In this document: positions 29,408 to 39,166 of the stretch, one piece after another | Layout: each line of letters begins with the position of its first letter | Position numbering within the stretch: position 1 is the first letter of the stretch | From: Streptomyces fungicidicus | GTDB taxonomy: Bacteria; Actinomycetota; Actinomycetes; Streptomycetales; Streptomycetaceae | NCBI RefSeq assembly: GCF_003665435.1 | Contig: NZ_CP023407.1 | Span: forward strand, 1,116,001-1,180,000 | Length of the DNA stretch: 64,000 nt | Reading direction: 5' to 3' | Notes under the pieces: model-generated | What the model was told of the DNA's origin: nothing | Databases searched by the model: none | The model's input: the letters and a program-made list of their open reading frames with translations, nothing else | Position numbers and translations under genes: made by a program

Positions 29408-30682
29408 ATGAGTCGAGACATGTCTGAAGTGACGAACCCCCGGAACGGCGGCTCCGCGCACCGCCGGTGGAGCCCCGTCGAGCTCTCCGCGCGGTGCACG
29501 GCCGCCTTCCACGCATGGTGGGCACGGCGCCACGGCCACGCACCGCCGGCGCCCGATACCGGCGGCGCCCGGCCGCCGTCCGCCGGTGCGGGCGGCGGCG
29601 TGCTGTGGCGGATGCGGACGACGGTGAGGGACGAGCCGGGCGCCCTGGCGGCGCTGTGCACGGCGCTGGCCGAGCACCGGGTCGACATCCTGAGCCTGCA
29701 GACGCACCCGCTCGGCGAGGAGACCGTCGACGAGTTCCTGCTGCGGGCGCCGGAGGGGACGGACCTCACCGCGGCCGTGTCGCTCGCCGGGGGCCGCCAC
29801 ACCTGGACCGAGCGGGCCGACGCGCACGATCTGGTGGACGCCCCGACCCGGATCCTGGGCCTGGCCGCCCGCGCCGCCCAGGACGCGTCCGAACTTCCGC
29901 TGGCTCTGCGCCAGTTGCTGGGGCGGTGCACGATCCGGTCCCTGCCCGCCGCACCGGCGGGCGGAGGGCCGGCGCCCGGGACCGTGGCCGCGGAGGGCTC
30001 CCTGGAGGACACCGTGATCCGGCTGCGCGCCCCGGAGGGCGGGACGATCACCGTGGAGCGGCCGTATCTGCCGTTCACCCCCACGGAGTTCGCCCGCGCC
30101 CGGGCCCTGGTGGAGCTGGACGCCCGGCTCGGCCCGCGGATCCCGCGCGGCCGGGACGTGCTCAGGCTGCCCGAGGGCGGCGCCATCTCCGTACGCCGCG
30201 CGGACACCGGGGACCTGGCGGCCGCGCGGGAGATGCACGAACGCTGCTCCGCCGAGACCCTGCGCAGGCGGTACCACGGACCGGTCGGCGACGCGGACCG
30301 CTATCTGAACCATCTGCTCAGCCCCCGCTTCGGCCGCACCCTCGCCGCGCAGACCGCCTCCGGCCGGATCGTCGGCCTCGGCCACCTGCTGTGGGACGGC
30401 GACGAGACCGAGGTGGCGCTGGTCGTGGAGGACGACTGGCAGCGGCGCGGCATCGGCGGTGAACTCCTCACCCGGCTGGTGTCGATGGCGGCCGAGGCTG
30501 GCTGCGCCCATGTGTACGCCGTGACGCAGGCGTCCAACACCGGCATGGTCGCCGCGATGCGCGGCCTGGGGCTGCCGCTCGACTACCAGATCGAAGAGGG
30601 CACCCTGGTGATCACCGCCCGCCTGGACGCCGTACCGGCGCGCCGCCCGCGGGAGTCCGGAGAGCGGATCGGCCGCGCCTAG
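29408..30682 (+). CDS. GNAT acetyltransferase with N-terminal ACT-like domain
   Basis: A 424-residue protein. Residues 65-140 look like an ACT regulatory fold (VLWRMRTTVRDEPGALAALC, TALAEHRVDILSLQTHPLGE), which often binds amino acids. The C-terminal 160 residues are a GNAT domain: ISVRRADTGDLAAAREMHER, then EVALVVEDDWQRRGIGGELL (acetyl-CoA loop R-x-x-G-I-G) and VYAVTQASNTGMVAAMRGLG. Amino-acid-regulated protein acetylation is an attractive inference known for ACT-GNAT lysine acetyltransferases of actinobacteria. Start may be ATG 29408 or 29420. Confidence 0.85.
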   Translation: MSRDMSEVTNPRNGGSAHRRWSPVELSARCTAAFHAWWARRHGHAPPAPDTGGARPPSAGAGGGVLWRMRTTVRDEPGALAALCTALAEHRVDILSLQTHPLGEETVDEFLLRAPEGTDLTAAVSLAGGRHTWTERADAHDLVDAPTRILGLAARAAQDASELPLALRQLLGRCTIRSLPAAPAGGGPAPGTVAAEGSLEDTVIRLRAPEGGTITVERPYLPFTPTEFARARALVELDARLGPRIPRGRDVLRLPEGGAISVRRADTGDLAAAREMHERCSAETLRRRYHGPVGDADRYLNHLLSPRFGRTLAAQTASGRIVGLGHLLWDGDETEVALVVEDDWQRRGIGGELLTRLVSMAAEAGCAHVYAVTQASNTGMVAAMRGLGLPLDYQIEEGTLVITARLDAVPARRPRESGERIGRA

Positions 30683-30696
30683 GCGCCCCCTGCGCG

Positions 30697-30739
30697 CACG
30701 GGGAACGGCCCGGCGGTTCCCGCCGGGCCGTTCCCCGTG
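30697..30739. terminator. 20-bp perfect-stem bidirectional terminator
   Basis: CACGGGGAACGGCCCGGCGG (30697-30716) pairs completely with 30720-30739 around a 3-nt loop, between the convergent acetyltransferase and cystathionine-synthase-like genes. Confidence 0.9.
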
Positions 30740-30750
30740 GACGCGGTGCC

Positions 30751-31926
30751 TCAGCCCTGGGCCAGCGCCTCCGGGCGGGCGGGCGTCGCGGTCCGCTCCC
30801 CCAGGGCCGCGTCCAGATCGGCCCACAGGTCCTCGACGTCCTCCAGGCCGACCGAGAGCCGCAGCAGCCGGTCGCCGACCCCGGCGTCCCTGCGGTCGTC
30901 GGCGTCGACGATGCGGTGGCTGATGGACGCCGGGTGCTGGATGAGGGAGTCCACGCTGCCGAGGCTCACCGCCGGGGTGATCAGCCGTACGCCGCCGATC
31001 ACCGCGTGCGGGTCGCCGTGCACCTCGAAGGAGACCATCGCGCCGCCGATCCGCGGGTAGTGCACCCGGGCCACGCGCGGGTCGCCGGACAGCCTGCGGA
31101 CGAGTTCGGCGGCGTTCGCGGAGGCGGCCCGCACCCGCACCGGCAGGGTGGACAGGCCGCGCAGCAGCAGATAGCCGGCCAGCGGGTGCAGCACGCCGCC
31201 CGTGGCGAACCGCACCTGGCGCAGCCGCCCGGCGAACTCCTCGTCGCAGGCCACCACGCCCGCCAGCACGTCGCCGTGACCGCCGAGGTACTTGGTGGCG
31301 CTGTGCAGCACGAGGCGGGCCCCGTGCTCGGCCGGGCGCTGGAGGACCGGGGTGGCGAAGGTGTTGTCGACCAGCAGCGGCACGGAGCCGCACGCGTGGG
31401 CCACCGCCCGCAGGTCGACCTCGGCGAGCGTGGGGTTGGCCGGGGACTCCACGAGCACCAGGCCGGTGTCGGGGCGCAGCGCGTCGGCGACCCCGGCCGG
31501 GTCGGTGAAGGTCACCTCGGAGCCGAGCAGTCCGGCGGTCAGCAGATGGTCGCTGCACCCGTAGAGGGGCCGCACCGCGACCACGTGGCGCAGGCCCATC
31601 GAGCCGCGGACCAGCAGGACGGCGCTGAGGGCCGCCATGCCGCTGGCGAAGGCGACCGCCGACTCCGTCCCCTCCAGCCGCGCGAGGGCGGTCTCGAAGC
31701 GGGCGACGGTGGGGTTGCCGAGGCGCCCGTAGACGGGCGGGCCCTCCGGCTCGGCGCCGGTGGTGGCGAAGGCGTCGATGCGGGCGGCCTCGGCGCGGCT
31801 GTCGTACGAAGGGTAGGTGGTCGACAGGTCGATCGGCGCGGCGTGCAGTCCCAGTCCGGCGAGGTCGTCGCGGCCCGCGTGCACGGCCTCGGTGGCGAGT
31901 GCTCGTGTGGTGCGTCGCATGTCCAT
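30751..31926 (-). CDS. Cystathionine gamma-synthase/lyase-family PLP enzyme
   Basis: A 391-residue Cys/Met-metabolism enzyme. PLP features: [18 protein letters not shown] near 90, LYGCSDHLL Tyr-containing loop, [20 protein letters not shown] with the conserved Asp, and the Schiff-base Lys in [19 protein letters not shown] near 205. Synthase, gamma-lyase and methionine gamma-lyase cannot be separated reliably here. Start chosen at ATG 31926 with GGAACTGGGC upstream; 31920, 31938 and GTG 31956 are alternatives. It is divergent from an Lrp-type regulator, a common pairing for Met/Cys catabolism. Confidence 0.88.
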   Translation of the reverse strand: MDMRRTTRALATEAVHAGRDDLAGLGLHAAPIDLSTTYPSYDSRAEAARIDAFATTGAEPEGPPVYGRLGNPTVARFETALARLEGTESAVAFASGMAALSAVLLVRGSMGLRHVVAVRPLYGCSDHLLTAGLLGSEVTFTDPAGVADALRPDTGLVLVESPANPTLAEVDLRAVAHACGSVPLLVDNTFATPVLQRPAEHGARLVLHSATKYLGGHGDVLAGVVACDEEFAGRLRQVRFATGGVLHPLAGYLLLRGLSTLPVRVRAASANAAELVRRLSGDPRVARVHYPRIGGAMVSFEVHGDPHAVIGGVRLITPAVSLGSVDSLIQHPASISHRIVDADDRRDAGVGDRLLRLSVGLEDVEDLWADLDAALGERTATPARPEALAQG

Positions 31927-31998
31927 GCCCAGTTCCATGAACGGAAGGGTGAACACCGGACGGGTCGGGCCGGTCGATTACCGTGCTACGTTCGGCCG

Positions 31999-32490
31999 AT
32001 GGCCGAATCTGTCGTACTGGACCCGGTGGACCTTCATCTGCTGCGGCTGTTGCAGAACGACGCCCGGACGACGTACCGGGACCTCGCCTCGCGGATCGGG
32101 GTCGCGCCGTCGACCTGTCTGGACCGGGTGGCCCGGCTGCGGCGCTCGGGCGTGATCCTCGGCCACCGGCTGAAGCTGGACCCGGCCAAGCTGGGCCGGG
32201 GCCTGCAGGCTCTGCTGTCGGTCCAGGTCAGACCGCACCGGCGGGAGCTGGTGGGGCCGTTCGTGGAGCGGATCCGGGCGCTGCCGGAGTCGCTCACCGT
32301 GTTCCATCTGACCGGCCCCGACGACTACCTGGTGCATGTTGCGGTCGCGGACATGACGGATCTGCAGCGGCTGGTGCTCGACGAGTTCACCGCCCGGCGT
32401 GAGGTGGCGCGCGTGGAGACGCGGCTGATCTTCCAGCAGTGGGACTGCGGCCCGATGCTGCCGCCTACGCCCTCGGCGCAAACCGGGTGA
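31999..32490 (+). CDS. Lrp/AsnC-family transcriptional regulator
   Basis: A 163-residue regulator. N-terminal HTH: LDPVDLHLLRLLQNDARTTY, RDLASRIGVAPSTCLDRVAR; C-terminal RAM/ACT-like effector domain: LQALLSVQVRPHRRELVGPF, VFHLTGPDDYLVHVAVADM. It probably senses an amino acid and controls the divergent PLP-enzyme gene 72 bp away. No Shine-Dalgarno is seen; TACGTT about 8 nt before the ATG hints at a leaderless start. Confidence 0.92.
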   Translation: MAESVVLDPVDLHLLRLLQNDARTTYRDLASRIGVAPSTCLDRVARLRRSGVILGHRLKLDPAKLGRGLQALLSVQVRPHRRELVGPFVERIRALPESLTVFHLTGPDDYLVHVAVADMTDLQRLVLDEFTARREVARVETRLIFQQWDCGPMLPPTPSAQTG

Positions 32491-32522
32491 CGTGCCGCGG
32501 GCCGCGTACCAGGATGGACCGC

Positions 32523-34211
32523 ATGTCACAGACCAACAGCGCGCTTCCCCGTCAGGTCGCCGACGCCTACGTCGACGACCTGATCGCCCTCGACCCGGTC
32601 ACCGGAACGTTTCTCGGAGTGAAGGAGAGCTCCTCCCGTCTGCCCGATCTCTCGCCCGCCGGACAGGAGGCGGTCGCCGCACTGCAGCGGACCACCCTGG
32701 CGCGGCTCGCCGAGGCCGAGCGGCTGCCGGGCGCGGACAGCGACATCGAGCGCCGCTGCGCCCGTCTGCTGCGCGAGCGGCTCACCGCCGAGCTGGCCGT
32801 GCACGAGGCCGACGAAGGTCTGCGCGCGGTCGGCAACCTAGGGACGGTCGCGCACTCGGTGCGCGAGGTGTTCACCGTGACGCCGGCGGAGTCGGAGGAG
32901 GACTGGACGGCGCTCGCCGAGCGGCTGCGCGCGGTCCCGGCCGCCCTGGCGGGCTACCGGGAGTCCCTCGCGCTCGGCCTGGAGCGCAAGCTGTACGCGG
33001 CTCCGCGGCCGACGGAGACGTTCATCGGGCAGCTCGCCGAGTGGGCGGACACCGGCGAGGGCCGCGGCTGGTTCGAGGACTTCGCCGCCGCCGGACCCGA
33101 CGCGCTGCGCACGGAGCTGGACGAGGGCGCCCGCGCGGCGACCGCGGCCGTGGTGGAACTGCGGGACTGGATGCGCGAGGTGTACGCGCCCGCCGTGGAC
33201 GGCGCGCCGAACACCGTGGGCCGGGAGCGCTACGCCCGCTGGTCCCGCTACTTCAACGGCACCGACCTCGACCTGGACGAGGCGTACGCGTACGGCTGGT
33301 CCGAGTACCACCGGCTGCTCGGCGAGATGAAGAAGGAGGCCGAGAAGATCCTGCCCGGCGCCGCGACGCCCTGGGTGGCGCTGGCGCACCTCGACGAGCA
33401 CGGCCGGCACATCGAGGGGGTCGACGAGGTCCGCGAGTGGCTCCAGGGGGTGATGGACCGGGCGATCGAGGCGCTGGACGGCACCCACTTCGACCTCGCG
33501 GAGCGGGTGCGGAAGGTCGAGTCGCGGATCGCGCCGGCCGGCAGCGCGGCGGCGCCCTACTACACGCCGCCGTCGGAGGACTTCTCCCGGCCGGGCTGCA
33601 CCTGGCTGCCCACGATGGGCCTGACCCGGTTCCCGGTCTACGACCTGGTCTCCACCTGGTACCACGAGGGCGTCCCCGGCCATCACCTGCAGCTGGCGCA
33701 GTGGGTGCACGTCTCGGAGAACCTGTCCCGCTACCAGGCGTCGGTGGGCGGGGTCAGCGCCAACGCCGAGGGCTGGGCGCTGTACGCGGAGCGGCTGATG
33801 GACGAGCTCGGCTTCCTCGCGGACGCGGAGGAGCGGCTGGGCTATCTGGACGCGCAGATGATGCGGGCGACCCGGGTGATCGTCGACATCGGCATGCACC
33901 TGGAGCTGGAGATCCCGGCGGACTCGCCGTTCCACCCGGGTGAGCGCTGGACGCCGGAGCTGGCGCAGGAGTTCTTCGGGGCGCACAGCAGCCGCCCGGC
34001 CGACTTCGTGGAGAGCGAGCTGACCCGTTATCTGACGATCCCGGGTCAGGCGATCGGCTACAAGCTCGGCGAGCGGGCGTGGCTGCTGGGCCGCGAGAAC
34101 GCCCGCGCGCGGCACGGTGACGCGTTCGACCTGAAGGCGTGGCACATGGCCGCGCTGTCCCAGGGGTCGCTGGGTCTGGACGACCTGGTGGACGAGCTGT
34201 CGGCGCTGTGA
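32523..34211 (+). CDS. DUF885-family metallopeptidase-like protein
   Basis: A 562-residue soluble protein of the DUF885 family. The metal-binding signature is WYHEGVPGHHLQLAQWVH near residue 385, followed by the downstream Glu in NAEGWALYAERL, giving an HExxxxH-type gluzincin-like site. C-terminal YLTIPGQAIGYKLGERAWLL is family-conserved. No signal peptide. ATG at 32523 with AGGATGG upstream; longer frames lack support. A carboxypeptidase-like activity is inferred from the fold; substrate unknown. Confidence 0.85.
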   Translation: MSQTNSALPRQVADAYVDDLIALDPVTGTFLGVKESSSRLPDLSPAGQEAVAALQRTTLARLAEAERLPGADSDIERRCARLLRERLTAELAVHEADEGLRAVGNLGTVAHSVREVFTVTPAESEEDWTALAERLRAVPAALAGYRESLALGLERKLYAAPRPTETFIGQLAEWADTGEGRGWFEDFAAAGPDALRTELDEGARAATAAVVELRDWMREVYAPAVDGAPNTVGRERYARWSRYFNGTDLDLDEAYAYGWSEYHRLLGEMKKEAEKILPGAATPWVALAHLDEHGRHIEGVDEVREWLQGVMDRAIEALDGTHFDLAERVRKVESRIAPAGSAAAPYYTPPSEDFSRPGCTWLPTMGLTRFPVYDLVSTWYHEGVPGHHLQLAQWVHVSENLSRYQASVGGVSANAEGWALYAERLMDELGFLADAEERLGYLDAQMMRATRVIVDIGMHLELEIPADSPFHPGERWTPELAQEFFGAHSSRPADFVESELTRYLTIPGQAIGYKLGERAWLLGRENARARHGDAFDLKAWHMAALSQGSLGLDDLVDELSAL

Positions 34212-34229
34212 CCGCGGGCGGCGGCGCCG

Positions 34230-34331
34230 TCAGCGCCGGAATCCGCCCCCGGAGTCGACGACCTGACCGGTGATCCGGTCCGCCTCGTCGGGTGGCCACG
34301 CGACGAGGCGGGCGGGGTCGTCGGGCACGCC
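34230..34331 (-). pseudogene. C-terminal remnant of a short-chain dehydrogenase
   Basis: On the minus strand 33 codons ending at a stop read VPDDPARLVAWPPDEADRIT then GQVVDSGGGFRR. This is the typical end of an SDR (VTGQV-x-D-x-GGG after a WL-S-DEA motif). Nothing upstream continues the fold, because the Imm21-like gene ends two bases before this fragment starts. A deletion joining the two is likely. Confidence 0.6.
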
Positions 34332-34333
34332 GG

Positions 34334-34846
34334 TCAGGGCGCCGGCCGGAGCTGGACGAGGACCATCCAGGTCTCCGGTCCCGGCTGCACCCGGGCCGCG
34401 CGGACGGCGTAGCGGCCCGGGGTGAGGGCTAGGCTCACGTGGTCGGTGGCGGCGGAGTCGGAGCCGGGCCAGGCCGCGTCGAACAGCAGGGCGGTGCCGG
34501 ACACCCTCCAGTACACCTCGGGCTGCCACTGGGCGGTGTCCAGCGCGGCCGGGACGCTCGCCAGGAGGTCCGCCTCCGCGTCACCGGCGATCCAGCGGAC
34601 CAGGGTGCCGTGCTCGGGGAGGAAGGCGGTCGCGGCGGGCTCGTCGCCCATGACGAGGGCCGTGGAGTCGCCGACCGGAAGGAGCCCGACGAGTCCGTCC
34701 ACCTCGCAGGCGCGGTCGTAGTCCGAGGCCGTCTCCTCGCCGTCGGCTCCCGTCCAGAACGGCAGCACCGTCTCCGGCACCGCGACGAGCGGCCCGCCGC
34801 CCGACTCCACCCACTCGACCGTGCCCGGTTCCGCGTATCGCACCAT
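34334..34846 (-). CDS. Immunity protein 21-like (Imm21) protein
   Basis: A 170-residue acidic soluble protein. VEWVESGGGPLVAVPETVLP at the N-terminus, DYDRACEVDGLVGLLPVGDS, ALVMGDEPAATAFLPEHGTL and VRWIAGDAEADL follow the pattern I know for Imm21 immunity proteins of polymorphic toxin systems. No toxin or secretion gene is next to it, so it is an orphan, possibly guarding against neighbours. ATG with no strong ribosome site. Its 3' end abuts a dead SDR fragment. Confidence 0.7.
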   Translation of the reverse strand: MVRYAEPGTVEWVESGGGPLVAVPETVLPFWTGADGEETASDYDRACEVDGLVGLLPVGDSTALVMGDEPAATAFLPEHGTLVRWIAGDAEADLLASVPAALDTAQWQPEVYWRVSGTALLFDAAWPGSDSAATDHVSLALTPGRYAVRAARVQPGPETWMVLVQLRPAP

Positions 34847-34895
34847 GCGCAGAACCTACCGGGTCGACTCCCTTGCCGGGCGCGGGGGTTCGGGG

Positions 34896-37889
34896 TCAGC
34901 GGGCGCCGTGCCGGCGCAGCTCCGAGCCCGTGCGGCCCTTCACGACCTCCAGTTGGGCGTGTATCCGCCGCCGCAGATCGGCGACGTGGCTGACGATACC
35001 CACGCTGCGGTCGCGTTCGCGCAGGGAGTCCAGGACGTCCAGGACCTCGTCGAGGGTCTGGTCGTCGAGGCTGCCGAAGCCCTCGTCGATGAAGAGGGTG
35101 TCCAGCCGGACCCCGCCCGCCTCGTCGGTGACGACGTCCGCGAGGCCGAGCGCGAGGGAGAGCGAGGCGAAGAAGGTCTCGCCGCCCGAGAGGGTCGCGG
35201 TGTCCCGCTCCCGTCCGGTCCAGGCGTCGACGACGTGCAGACCGAGGCCGCTGCGGCCGCGGCCGGTGCGGTCGTCGGAGTGGACGAGGGTGTAGCGGCC
35301 GGACGACATGCGGTGCAGCCGTACGGTCGCGGCGGCGGCGACCTGTTCCAGCCGGGCGGCGAGGACGTAGGACTCCAGGCGCATCCTGCGCTCGTTGTCC
35401 GCCGAGGTGCCGGCGGTGAGGCCGGCCATGCGGGCCACGCGGTCGTACTCCTCGCGCAGCGGTCCGAGCCGGCGCGCCGAGGCGGTGGCCCGCGCGGAGA
35501 GCCGGTCGAGTTCGGCGCAGCGCCGGTCCGCGGCGTCCCGCGCGGAGGCCGCCTCGCGCACCCTGCGGCCGGCGTCCTCGGCGGCCCGCTGCGCGGAGGC
35601 GACGTCGGCCGGCGGCCGCTGGGCGGCGGCCGCCGTCTCCGGCTCGGCGAGGACGGCCCGGACCGCCGCCTCCTCGTGCTGCCAGGCGTCCAGGCGCCGC
35701 TGGAGTTCGCGGTGGGCGGCGTCGTCGAGGAGGGCTTCGGCGGCGTCCCGCGGGGTGTCGAAGCCCGCGCGGAAGGCGGCGTCGGCGAGCCGGGCGTCGG
35801 CCTGCTTGAGGCGCTGGGCCGCGTCCTCGGCGGTGCGGGCGGCGTCGGCGGCGTCCGTGAGCCACTGGGCGCTCCGCTCCAGCTGCTCCGCGCGCGCGGC
35901 CACGCTGGTGGCGTCGCCGCGGGCCCGCGTCAGCTCCTCCTCGAGGGTGGCGTGTTCCCGGTCCAGCCGGTCGCGGTGGCCGACCCGGGCGGCGGCGCGC
36001 ACCGCCGCCTCGCGCTGGGCGGCGGTGCGCAGCTCGTGCTCCTGTTCCGCGCGGCGCAGCCGTTCCTGCGCGGGGTGCAGTGCCGAGGCGGTTTCCCTCG
36101 CCTGCGCGTACTGCCGTTCCAGCTCCTCGGCCTCGCGGGCGAGCTGTTCGGTGGCGGTGTCGCCGGCTTCCGCGCTCGCGGCGGCCAGCGCCTCCCGTGC
36201 GGCGGCGAGCCGCCGCTCGGCGCCGGCGCGGTGGTCGTCCGCCTGCTGGTGGCCGGTGAGGGCGCGTTCCTCCGTCTCGCGGTCGACGTGGCCGTCGACC
36301 TTGCGGGCGGGGGCGGGGTGTTCGGTGGCGCCGCAGACCGCGCAGGCCTCGCCGTCGGTGAGGCCGGCGGCGAGTTCGGCGGCGATGCCGTTGAGGCGCT
36401 GTTCCTTGAGGTCGAGCCAGTGCTGCTTCGCCGCGAGCGCCTGTTCCCGGGCGACGCGGGCCTGTTCGCCGGCCGCCCTGGCGTCCTCGGTGAGCCGGTC
36501 GCGCAGCCGCGCGGCGTTCAGCCGCCGGCGTGCGGGCTCCCGCTGCTCGGCGAGCTGTTCGGCCCTGCTCGCGGCCCGCTGGGCGGACTCGATGCCGGCC
36601 TGCAGTCCCGCGCGGGTCTCCTCCCAGTCCGCGAGCCAGGTCTCCGCGTCCTCGAGCACCTCCCGGTCGGCGCGTTCCTGCCGGTCCAGGCCGGCCCGCT
36701 CGTCGAGGAGTTCCGTCAGCCGCCGCTCGGCGCGGCGGGCGGACTCCAGCCCGCCCAGTTCCCCGGCGGCCCGGCGGGCGGCGGCGGCGAGCCCGGCGGA
36801 TCCGGCGTCCGCGAGGGACGCCGGGAGGAGGGCACGCGCGCGCGACTCCGCGCCGGACGCGCGCCGGTGCTCGGCCTCGGCGGAGTCCCGCAGCTCCAGG
36901 GCGGGGGCGACGGTCTCGGCCTTGCGGGCGCGCTCCATCCGGGTCTGCGCCTCGCGGTGGGCGCCGGACCGCTCCTGGAGGCGTGCCGCCCGCTCCCGCG
37001 CCTCGGCGAAGCGCCGCTGCAGCCGGTCCCGTTCGCGTACGCCGTCCAGGACGCGGTCGGTTTCGGCGAGGGCGGCCTCGGCGGTGGCGAGGCGGCAGCG
37101 GGCGGCCGTGAGCCGTTCCCGCGCGGTGCTGCGGGCGACGGCGGCGGCGCCCAGCACCGTCTCGGCCAGCCCCGGTTCGCCGGGCGTCAGCTCGGGCAGC
37201 TCCATGGTGTCGCCCGCGGCCTGCTGCATCCGGTGGGCGTCGGCGAGGAGGTCCGCGTCGCCGTCCCGTACCCGGGACTCGGCGGCCCGCCGGCGCTCGG
37301 CGAGGCGCTTCTCCACGTCGGCGAAGCGGCGGGTGTCGAAGAGGCGGCCCAGCAGCTTGCCGCGGGCCTCGGCGTCGGCGCGCAGGAAGCGCGCGAAGTC
37401 GCCCTGGGGCAGCAGCACGACCTGGCAGAACTGCTCCCGGCTCATGCCGAGGAGCTGGGTGATCTCCTCGGCCGTCTCCTGGTGCGAGCGGCTGAGGTCC
37501 TTCCAGGTGCCCGAGGCCGCGTCGCGTTCGCGCAGCCAGGTCTGCGCCTTGTCCAGGGTGGTGCCGGTGCCGCGTTTCTTCGGGCGCTCCCAGGGAGGCT
37601 GCCGGGTGATCTCCAGGCGGCGTCCGGCGACGGTCAGTTCGAGGGTGACCTCGGTGCGGACGCCCGGCGCGGCGTGGTCGCTGCGCAGGGTCATGCCCTG
37701 GCCGCTCTGCCGGGCGCCGGGTACCGAGCCGTACAGCGCGTAGCAGACGGCGTCCAGTACGGAGGTCTTGCCGGCGCCGGTGGGGCCGTGGAGCAGGAAG
37801 AGTCCGGCGGCGGACAGCTCGCCGAAGTCGACGCTCTGGGTGCCGCCGAACGGCCCGAAGGCGGTCAGGTCCAGCCGGTGCAGCCTCAC
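34896..37889 (-). CDS. sbcC: SbcC-like exonuclease subunit (SMC/Rad50 family ATPase)
   Basis: A 997-residue ATPase partner of SbcD, which cuts hairpins and ends of double-stranded DNA. N-terminal Walker A in LHGPTGAGKTSVLDAVCYAL near residue 35; long coiled coil about 190-850; zinc hook CAVCGATEHP in its middle (the CxxC that dimerises two arms); ABC signature LSGGETFFASLSLALGLADV and Walker B LDTLFIDEGFGSLD near the end. GTG at 37889 overlaps the SbcD stop (GTGA), and VRLHRLDLTAFGPFGG is the usual N-terminus. The frame stays open upstream through sbcD by GC bias only. Confidence 0.95.
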   Translation of the reverse strand: MRLHRLDLTAFGPFGGTQSVDFGELSAAGLFLLHGPTGAGKTSVLDAVCYALYGSVPGARQSGQGMTLRSDHAAPGVRTEVTLELTVAGRRLEITRQPPWERPKKRGTGTTLDKAQTWLRERDAASGTWKDLSRSHQETAEEITQLLGMSREQFCQVVLLPQGDFARFLRADAEARGKLLGRLFDTRRFADVEKRLAERRRAAESRVRDGDADLLADAHRMQQAAGDTMELPELTPGEPGLAETVLGAAAVARSTARERLTAARCRLATAEAALAETDRVLDGVRERDRLQRRFAEARERAARLQERSGAHREAQTRMERARKAETVAPALELRDSAEAEHRRASGAESRARALLPASLADAGSAGLAAAARRAAGELGGLESARRAERRLTELLDERAGLDRQERADREVLEDAETWLADWEETRAGLQAGIESAQRAASRAEQLAEQREPARRRLNAARLRDRLTEDARAAGEQARVAREQALAAKQHWLDLKEQRLNGIAAELAAGLTDGEACAVCGATEHPAPARKVDGHVDRETEERALTGHQQADDHRAGAERRLAAAREALAAASAEAGDTATEQLAREAEELERQYAQARETASALHPAQERLRRAEQEHELRTAAQREAAVRAAARVGHRDRLDREHATLEEELTRARGDATSVAARAEQLERSAQWLTDAADAARTAEDAAQRLKQADARLADAAFRAGFDTPRDAAEALLDDAAHRELQRRLDAWQHEEAAVRAVLAEPETAAAAQRPPADVASAQRAAEDAGRRVREAASARDAADRRCAELDRLSARATASARRLGPLREEYDRVARMAGLTAGTSADNERRMRLESYVLAARLEQVAAAATVRLHRMSSGRYTLVHSDDRTGRGRSGLGLHVVDAWTGRERDTATLSGGETFFASLSLALGLADVVTDEAGGVRLDTLFIDEGFGSLDDQTLDEVLDVLDSLRERDRSVGIVSHVADLRRRIHAQLEVVKGRTGSELRRHGAR

Positions 37890-39049
37890 CGCGCCACCTC
37901 CCGGGCGGCGTCGTCCACGCGCACCCCGTCGAGGGCGTCCCGCAGGACCGCCCGCTCGTGTGCGTCGGGGCCGGCGCCGCGCACATGGGTGACGAAGTCC
38001 TCGGCGATCTGCTGGTCGTCGCGGCCGGCCAGGCGTCTGGCGTAGGAGACCCCGGGCCCGTCGGCCGCCCGGTCGGGGTCGAACACGAGGGTGAGGGTGT
38101 GCGGGAAGCGCTCCGTGAGCCGGGCCATGGGGTCGGCCGGGCGGACCGGGTCGGTGAGGGTCGCCTCGACCCACGCCTCCTGGTGCCGGGCCAGTGCGGG
38201 GTCGGCGAGCAGGTCCTCCAGGGTGCCGCGGATCCGGGCCAGCGCGCGCGGCACCGGGCAGTCCACGCGCTCGGCGGTGACCGCCCCGTCGGCGGCCAGG
38301 TCGACCAGCCACATGGTCTTGCGGTGGTTCGCCTCCGAGAAGGAGTACGGCAGCGGGGAGCCGGAGTAGCGCACGCGGTCGGTGAGGGTCTGGCAGCCGT
38401 GGAGGTGGCCGAGCGCCACGTAGTCGACGCCGTCGAACACCCCGGCGGGCACGGCGGCCACCCCGCCGACGGTGATGTCGCGCTCGCTGTCGCTGGGTTC
38501 GCCGCCGGTGACGAAGGCGTGCGCGAGGACGACGGAGCGGGTGCCGGGCGGGCGGGCGGCGAGGTCGGCGCGGACCCGGTCCATGGCGGCGGCGAGCACC
38601 GCCTCGTGCCCGGCCCGCTCCACCTCGAACGCGTCCTTCACCAGGGCGGGTTCGAGGTACGGCAGCCCGTAGAGGGCGACGTCGCCGTGCTCGTCGGACA
38701 GCACCACCGGTGTGCCGCACGCGGACGGGTCGGTGCGCAGGTGGATGCCCGCGCTTCCCATGAGCCCGGCGCCGACGCCGAGGCGGCGGGCCGAGTCGTG
38801 GTTCCCGGAGATCATCACCGTCGGCACGCCGAGAGCGGCGAGCCGGTGCAGGGCGTCGTCGAAGAGTTCGACCGCGGCCAGCGGGGGCACGGCGCGGTCG
38901 TACACGTCTCCCGACACGACCACCGCGTCCACGTCGCGCTCGCGCACGGTGGCGACGAGGTGGCGGATGAACTCGGCCTGGGCGCCGAGCATGCCCACCC
39001 GGTGGAAGGACCGGCCGAGGTGCCAGTCGGAAGTGTGCAGCAGTCTCAT
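37886..39049 (-). CDS. sbcD: SbcD exonuclease subunit (Mre11-like)
   Basis: A 387-residue calcineurin-like nuclease. Metal motifs in order: LLHTSDWHLGRSFHRVG (DxH), VVVSGDVYDRAVPP (GD), TVMISGNHDSARRLG (GNHD), VVLAHAFVTGGEPSDSER, YVALGHLHGCQTL (GHxH). The capping C-terminal domain includes SGSPLPYSFSEANHRKTMWL. It forms a complex with SbcC, translated from an overlapping start. ATG at 39049. Confidence 0.95.
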   Translation of the reverse strand: MRLLHTSDWHLGRSFHRVGMLGAQAEFIRHLVATVRERDVDAVVVSGDVYDRAVPPLAAVELFDDALHRLAALGVPTVMISGNHDSARRLGVGAGLMGSAGIHLRTDPSACGTPVVLSDEHGDVALYGLPYLEPALVKDAFEVERAGHEAVLAAAMDRVRADLAARPPGTRSVVLAHAFVTGGEPSDSERDITVGGVAAVPAGVFDGVDYVALGHLHGCQTLTDRVRYSGSPLPYSFSEANHRKTMWLVDLAADGAVTAERVDCPVPRALARIRGTLEDLLADPALARHQEAWVEATLTDPVRPADPMARLTERFPHTLTLVFDPDRAADGPGVSYARRLAGRDDQQIAEDFVTHVRGAGPDAHERAVLRDALDGVRVDDAAREVAR

Positions 39050-39166
39050 GGTTTTCGCAGCGTAACCGCAGGCTCTGACAGCACGGGCGGTTACTCCCGT
39101 ATCGCTCCGTCATGGCCCGGTCCGAATTGGCCTGTTATCCACGCATATCCATGGATCGGGGGCCGG

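Noticed and set aside
34821..38045. A 1074-codon plus-strand open frame opposite sbcC
   Set aside because: Antisense shadow created by high third-position GC; composition is Gly/Ala/Arg-rich with no domain.
34896..39113. A single 1405-codon minus-strand open frame covering sbcC and beyond
   Set aside because: The upstream part is noncoding read-through in the GC-rich shadow of sbcD; sbcC starts at GTG 37889 with a proper N-terminus and GTGA overlap.
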